Shown: one piece after another, positions 7,913-11,730 of the stretch
Layout: each line of letters opens with the position of its first letter
Position numbering within the stretch: position 1 is the first letter of the stretch
Source: JALOAT01 sp041677345
GTDB lineage: Bacteria; Pseudomonadota; Gammaproteobacteria; Thiohalomonadales; Thiohalomonadaceae
Direction: 5' to 3'
Assembly: GCA_041677345.1 (NCBI GenBank)
Contig: JBAYQE010000085.1
Span: forward strand, 1-11,730
Length of the DNA: 11,730 bases
Notes under the pieces: generated by a model
What the model was told of the DNA's origin: nothing
What the model saw: the letters and a program-made list of their open reading frames with translations, nothing else
The model's database searches: none
Position numbers and translations under genes: made by a program

Positions 7913-8604
7913 ACGTCGACACTTCCCTGCTTAGCCTGTTTTTCAACGCCAGTCTGGTGGTACAGGCGGTCATGCTGTTGCTGTTGGCCGTTTCCATCCT
8001 GTCCTGGTCCATCCTCATTGAAAAATGGCGCGGGCTGGCGCGCCTGCGCGACGAGGCCTCGGCCTTCGAGGGACGCTTCTGGTCCGGTATCGATCTGGTC
8101 GAACTCTACCGCCAGGTGAGCAAGGACAAGGACGATGCCACGGGCCCCATGGCGCTGTTCGAGGCAGGTTTTCGTGAGTTCGCGCGCCTGAGCAAGCCGG
8201 CCGTGGCCCATCCCGAAGCTGTGGTGGAAGGCGCCCAGCGCGCCATGCGCGTGGTGCTCAACCGGGAGCACGATCGCCTGGAGCGTCACCTGTCGCTGCT
8301 CGCCACCGTCGGTTCCGTGAGTCCCTATGTGGGCCTGTTTGGCACGGTCTGGGGCATCATGAACAGCTTCCGTGCCCTGGGCGGCGTGCAGTACGCCACA
8401 CTCTCCATGGTCGCGCCCGGCATCGCCGAGGCACTCATCGCCACCGCCATGGGCCTGTTCGCCGCGATTCCCGCGGTCATCGCCTACAACCGGTTCTCCA
8501 ATGAAGTGGAGCGCCTCATGAACCGCAACGAGACCTTCGTGGAGGAATTCACGAGCCTGTTGCACCGCCAGGTCTACAACCCGGCCGTCGAACCCGCCGC
8601 CTGA
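7909..8604 (+). CDS. tolQ: Tol-Pal system inner-membrane motor protein TolQ
   Basis: TolQ is the MotA/ExbB-type stator subunit that, with TolR, forms the proton channel powering TolA. The protein has 231 residues (E. coli 230). Three membrane spans are visible: about 15-37 (a hydrophobic stretch ending ILSWSILIEKW), about 132-155 (GSVSPYVGLFGTVWGIMNSF, the conserved family signature) and about 168-192 (IAEALIATAMGLFAAIPAVIAYN). The large cytoplasmic loop between spans 1 and 2 is as expected. The ATG overlaps the ybgC stop (ATGA), and GGGA at 7901-7904 provides a ribosome site. Identification as TolQ rather than ExbB rests on the neighbouring tolR, tolA, tolB and pal genes and on overall length. 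Confidence 0.97.
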   Translation: MNVDTSLLSLFFNASLVVQAVMLLLLAVSILSWSILIEKWRGLARLRDEASAFEGRFWSGIDLVELYRQVSKDKDDATGPMALFEAGFREFARLSKPAVAHPEAVVEGAQRAMRVVLNREHDRLERHLSLLATVGSVSPYVGLFGTVWGIMNSFRALGGVQYATLSMVAPGIAEALIATAMGLFAAIPAVIAYNRFSNEVERLMNRNETFVEEFTSLLHRQVYNPAVEPAA

Positions 8605-8614
8605 GGACGACATC

Positions 8615-9052
8615 ATGGCGGCGCCACAGCAGCCCATCAGAAAACGCCGACGCCCCATGGGCGAGATCAACGTCGTGCCTTATATCGACGTGATGCTGGT
8701 GCTTCTGGTCATCTTCATGGTCACCGCGCCCCTGCTCACCCAGGGTGTCAAGGTGGACCTGCCGCAGGCCACGGCTGAGCCGGTCACGTCTTCCGACGGT
8801 CACATCGTGGTCATTACCGTGGACAACAAGGGCAGCTACCATCTGAATCTCGATGGCGAGAAACACGGTGAGCTTCCGTTGACGGATCTCGTGCACCGCG
8901 TGGTGGCTTTCCAGCGTCTGCACCCGAAGACACCCGTGAACGTCGGCGGCGACCGCAACGCCAACTACGGCAAGGTGGTGCAGCTTATCGCCGCCCTCAA
9001 GCAGAAGGACATCCTCAAGGTCGGACTGCTCACTGAGCCACCGGAGGGCTGA
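8615..9052 (+). CDS. tolR: Tol-Pal system protein TolR
   Basis: TolR is the ExbD/TolR-type partner of TolQ, with one membrane span and a periplasmic domain that can bind peptidoglycan. The protein has 145 residues. A basic cytoplasmic N-terminus (IRKRRRPMGEINVVPYID) leads into the span at about 25-42. Asp25 in PYIDVMLVLLVIFMV is the essential proton-carrying residue (Asp23 in E. coli). The periplasmic part runs from about 48 and keeps the VKVDLP and VNVGGDRNANYGKVVQLI segments. GAGGA at 8603-8607 is a good ribosome site 7 nt from the ATG, 10 bp after tolQ. tolA starts 1 bp after its stop. Confidence 0.97.
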   Translation: MAAPQQPIRKRRRPMGEINVVPYIDVMLVLLVIFMVTAPLLTQGVKVDLPQATAEPVTSSDGHIVVITVDNKGSYHLNLDGEKHGELPLTDLVHRVVAFQRLHPKTPVNVGGDRNANYGKVVQLIAALKQKDILKVGLLTEPPEG

Positions 9053-9053
9053 C

Positions 9054-9902
9054 ATGGCAGACCGTACCCTCGCCATCGCCACGTCCCTCGGTGTCCACGC
9101 ACTGGCCTTCGCCCTGCTCACGGTAAGCTTCCACGCACCGCCCGCGCGCCTGCCCGCCGCTCCTCCGCAGATGGAGGCCGTGGAGACCGTGGCCGTGGAC
9201 GAGGCCGCGGTCGAACGCGAGCTGCAGAAGCTGCGCAGCGATGAGCAGGCACGCCGCAATGCCGAAACCGCACGCCAGCGGAAACTCGCCCGTGAGGCGG
9301 ATCAGATGCGGCGCGCACGTGAGCAGGAGGCGCAACGACTCGCTGAGCTCAAGAAGAAGCGCGACCAGGAACAGCGTGAACGCAAGGCCGCAGAGGCCGC
9401 TGAGACCAAGCGCCTTGCCGATCTGAAAGCCGAGCAGCAGCGTGTCGCGGCCGAAAAAGCTGCCATCGAGAAACAGCGTGCGGAAGAGGCGAAGAAGGTC
9501 GCCGAGCTGGAAAGACAACGCAAACTGGCGGAAGAGCGCGACAAGGCCGCCAGGGCGGCGGCATTGAAGGCGAAGCTCGACGCCGAGGCCAAGGCGCTTG
9601 AGCGCGAGCAGGCCAGCCTCAACAGCCGGCTCAAGGCCGAATACGTCGATCTCATCGCCAACAAGGTCTCGCGCAACTGGCTGCGTCCCGCCGGCACGTC
9701 GGGCAGTGTGGACTGCCAGGTCTTCGTGCGCCAGCTGCCCGGTGGCGAAGTGGTGGACGTGCGCCTGTTGCAGAGCTGTGGCAGCCCGGCCCTGGACCGT
9801 TCCGTGGAGGCGGCGGTGCGCAAGGCATCCCCCCTGCCTGCACCGCCCACGCCGGACGTGTTCGATCGTGAAATCAAATTCCGGTTCCACACAGAGAGGT
9901 AA
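9054..9902 (+). CDS. tolA: Cell envelope integrity protein TolA, short form
   Basis: TolA spans the periplasm and couples the TolQR motor to TolB and Pal. This copy has 282 residues, against 421 in E. coli. An N-terminal span (about 5-26) carries a Ser-x3-His pair, S11/H15, like the motif that contacts TolQ. A long charged alpha-helical region of Ala/Lys/Glu/Arg-rich repeats follows at about 50-205, clearly shorter than in E. coli. The C-terminal TonB-like domain III (about 205-282) contains ISNKVSRNWLRP-type sequence (here IANKVSRNWLRP) and two cysteines, C221 and C242, positioned for a disulfide. GGAGGG at 9043-9048 gives a strong ribosome site. The helical domain varies widely in length between species, so the short form is probably functional. 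Confidence 0.95.
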   Translation: MADRTLAIATSLGVHALAFALLTVSFHAPPARLPAAPPQMEAVETVAVDEAAVERELQKLRSDEQARRNAETARQRKLAREADQMRRAREQEAQRLAELKKKRDQEQRERKAAEAAETKRLADLKAEQQRVAAEKAAIEKQRAEEAKKVAELERQRKLAEERDKAARAAALKAKLDAEAKALEREQASLNSRLKAEYVDLIANKVSRNWLRPAGTSGSVDCQVFVRQLPGGEVVDVRLLQSCGSPALDRSVEAAVRKASPLPAPPTPDVFDREIKFRFHTER

Positions 9903-9904
9903 CA

Positions 9905-11209
9905 GTGCGGAAGATCCTGCGTTTATTGCTCACAGCGGCGTTCCTTGCCACGGGGACCGCGCATGCCGTGCTCAACATCGAAATCACCGAAGGCATGGAG
10001 GGCGCCCTGCCCATCGCCGTGGTGCCCTTCGGCTGGATGGGCCCTGCGCCCTTGTCCCAGGATATCGCCGAGGTGGTGCGTTCCGATTTGGCGCGTAGCG
10101 GGCGCTTCGCACCCCTGGCACTCGAAAAGCTGCCGGCACGGCCTACCGAGGCACGTGCCGTGGACTACACCCACTGGCGGGCCACCGGTGCCGAGAGCCT
10201 GGTGGTCGGGCGCGTGCGTGCGCGCGACGGTGGCGGGTATGTGGTGGAGTTCCAGTTGCTGGATGTGCCGCGGGGCCAGCAAATCGCCGGCTTCAGCATC
10301 CCGGCGGGCGCGGCACAACTGCGGCGCGTGGCCCATCAGATCAGCGACATCATTTACGAGAAGCTCACTGGCGAACGCGGGGCCTTCGACACCAACATCA
10401 GTTACGTGACCGAAGAGCGCACTGCCGACAAGCGCACCTATCGCCTCGCGGTGGCGGACTCTGACGCCCACAACGAGCAGATCGTCCTCACCTCTACCCA
10501 GCCCATCATGTCACCGGCGTGGTCGCCGGACGGACGCCGGCTCGCCTACGTGTCCTTCGAGGAAGGCCGCTCGGCGGTGTTCGTGCAGGAAGTGGCCACC
10601 GGCAAGCGAACCAAACTGGCCGATCACCCGGGCATCAACAGCGCGCCCGCCTTTTCCCCCGACGGGCGTTTCCTGGCACTTACGCTCTCGCGTGACGGCA
10701 ACCCGGAGATCTATGTACTCGAGGTCGCCACCAAGCGCCTCACACGCATCACCAACAGCTTCGCCATCGATACCGAACCGGCCTGGTCGCCGGATGGCCG
10801 CCACCTTGTCTTCACGTCGGATCGGGGTGGCAGCCCCCAGATCTATCGCGTCCAGATGCGCGGCGGCAGTGCCGTCAGCACGCCCGAGCGTCTCACCTTC
10901 GAAAGCGGTTACAACGCCCGTGCGCGTTATTCGCCGGACGGCCAGCGTCTGGTCATGGTCATGGGGGAAGGCAACCGCTTCCGCATCGCCGTGCTGGATC
11001 TGCCCACAGGCAATGTACGCGTGCTCACCGAATCGCGTCTCGACGAGTCGCCGAGCTTCTCGCCGAATGGCGCGATGATCATCTACGCCACGGAGATTCG
11101 CGGTCGTGGCGTGTTGGAGGCGGTAGCCGCCGACGGCCGGGCGCACCAGCGACTGGGTCTCAGCAGGGGTGACGTACGCGAACCCGCGTGGTCACCATAT
11201 TTCAGATAG
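9905..11209 (+). CDS. tolB: Tol-Pal system periplasmic beta-propeller protein TolB
   Basis: TolB is a soluble periplasmic protein that shuttles between TolA and Pal. The protein has 434 residues (E. coli 430). It uses a GTG start at 9905, supported by GAGAGG at 9894-9899 and by the signal peptide that begins there (RKILRLLLTAAFLATGTAHA), probably cut after Ala21. The mature N-terminus VLNIEITEG is the segment expected to bind TolA. An N-terminal alpha/beta domain runs to about 165. The C-terminal beta-propeller shows about six WSPDG-type blade motifs (SPAWSPDG, APAFSPDG, EPAWSPDG, RARYSPDG, SPSFSPNG, EPAWSPYF). The gene starts 2 bp after tolA and ends 21 bp before pal. Confidence 0.97.
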   Translation: MRKILRLLLTAAFLATGTAHAVLNIEITEGMEGALPIAVVPFGWMGPAPLSQDIAEVVRSDLARSGRFAPLALEKLPARPTEARAVDYTHWRATGAESLVVGRVRARDGGGYVVEFQLLDVPRGQQIAGFSIPAGAAQLRRVAHQISDIIYEKLTGERGAFDTNISYVTEERTADKRTYRLAVADSDAHNEQIVLTSTQPIMSPAWSPDGRRLAYVSFEEGRSAVFVQEVATGKRTKLADHPGINSAPAFSPDGRFLALTLSRDGNPEIYVLEVATKRLTRITNSFAIDTEPAWSPDGRHLVFTSDRGGSPQIYRVQMRGGSAVSTPERLTFESGYNARARYSPDGQRLVMVMGEGNRFRIAVLDLPTGNVRVLTESRLDESPSFSPNGAMIIYATEIRGRGVLEAVAADGRAHQRLGLSRGDVREPAWSPYFR

Positions 11210-11214
11210 ATAGA

Positions 11215-11220
11215 AGGGGA
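11215..11220 (+). promoter_or_regulatory. Ribosome binding site of pal
   Basis: AGGGGA lies 10 nt before the pal ATG at 11231, a strong match with slightly long spacing. This fits the need for abundant Pal relative to the upstream Tol proteins. Confidence 0.5.
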
Positions 11221-11230
11221 AACCAAAACC

Positions 11231-11730
11231 ATGAAGAAGACAATCAGCGTCCTGTTCTTGATCGCCGGCATGAGTCTGTTCGGCTGTGCCCAGCAGCAGA
11301 CCACGCCCACCGCTGAACCCACTGACGGTGGTGCGGCCGCACCCGCCGAGGGCGCGGCGCCGGCCGGTGCTGAGACCACGCCCGGCTTTACCGGCAGCCC
11401 GCTGGAAGATCCCGCAAGCCCGCTGTCCAAGCGCGTATTTTATTTCCCCTTCGACAGTTCCGAAGTGAGTGCCGAGGATCGCGATACCATCCGAGCGCAC
11501 GCCCAGTTCCTTGCCGCCAACCCGAACGCCTCCGTGGTGATCGAAGGTCATGCCGACGAGCGCGGCTCGCGCGAATACAACCTTGCCCTCGGCGAGCGCC
11601 GCGCCCAGGCCATCGAACAGCTGCTGCTTCTGCAGGGTATGAGCAAGGGCCAACAGGAAGTGATCAGCTTCGGTGAGGAACGCCCTGCGGCCCAGGGGCA
11701 CGACGAATCCGCGTGGCATCTGAATCGTCG
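11231..11730 (+). CDS. pal: Peptidoglycan-associated lipoprotein Pal (3' end cut by window)
   Basis: Pal is the outer-membrane lipoprotein that binds peptidoglycan and TolB. The frame stays open to the window edge, giving 166 complete codons and no stop. The signal peptide is MKKTISVLFLIAGMSLFGC with lipobox L16-F17-G18-C19. Residue +2 is Ala, not Asp, consistent with outer-membrane sorting. An Ala/Pro/Thr/Glu-rich linker (about 20-64) tethers the OmpA-like domain from about 67, with VFYFPFDSSEV, the EGHADERGSREYNLALGERRA-type peptidoglycan site (105-125) and ISFGEERP. The last readable residues, AWHLNRR, correspond to the C-terminal end of the family, so probably only about ten residues are missing. 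E. coli Pal has 173 residues. The gene normally following is cpoB (ybgF). Confidence 0.97.
   Translation, partial: MKKTISVLFLIAGMSLFGCAQQQTTPTAEPTDGGAAAPAEGAAPAGAETTPGFTGSPLEDPASPLSKRVFYFPFDSSEVSAEDRDTIRAHAQFLAANPNASVVIEGHADERGSREYNLALGERRAQAIEQLLLLQGMSKGQQEVISFGEERPAAQGHDESAWHLNR

Noticed and set aside
7579..8670. 363-codon antisense open frame opposite ybgC and tolQ
   Set aside because: It crosses two clearly identified genes and has no family motif.

Overview
The window is a dense, GC-rich stretch of bacterial chromosome with every supported gene on the + strand. The gene order yebC-ruvC-ruvA-ruvB-ybgC-tolQ-tolR-tolA-tolB-pal, together with the protein sequences, points to a gammaproteobacterium outside the enterics. 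The family cannot be fixed from this window. High third-position GC produces many long antisense open frames that are only shadows.

Region 1 (about 1-4185) is a four-gene signalling operon. It encodes a membrane Ser/Thr kinase with a CHASE2-type extracytoplasmic sensor, three further membrane spans, TPR-like repeats and a Hanks-type kinase domain. A soluble PP2C phosphatase and two FHA-domain proteins follow. Junctions are tight, from 1 to 17 bp. The set forms a complete write, erase and read circuit for phosphothreonine, with no type VI secretion genes visible beside it. Its output is unknown. A short direct-repeat cluster at the left edge (1-55) may be the end of a mobile element or another repeat family.

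Region 2 (4186-4400) is a spacer holding a 124-bp inverted-repeat element built from purine-rich ACGCAAAG units. A weak sigma70-like promoter before yebC follows.

Region 3 (4401-7512) carries yebC (a translation and stalling-relief factor, formerly called a transcription regulator) and the complete Holliday-junction set ruvC, ruvA and ruvB. ruvC and ruvA overlap by 4 bp. ruvA and ruvB are separated by 154 bp almost filled by a second inverted-repeat element of 126 bp, with the same architecture but a CGCGGAGG-type sequence.

Region 4 (7499-11730) is the Tol-Pal envelope system: ybgC, tolQ, tolR, tolA, tolB and pal, with overlaps or 1-21 bp gaps. TolQ, TolR and TolA form the proton-driven inner-membrane motor. 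TolB is the periplasmic beta-propeller and Pal the outer-membrane lipoprotein anchored to peptidoglycan. Pal is cut by the right edge, probably only a few residues short of its end.

Apart from regions 1-130, 4186-4400 and 6300-6453 there is essentially no non-coding DNA. No tRNA, rRNA, CRISPR array or intact mobile element was seen.
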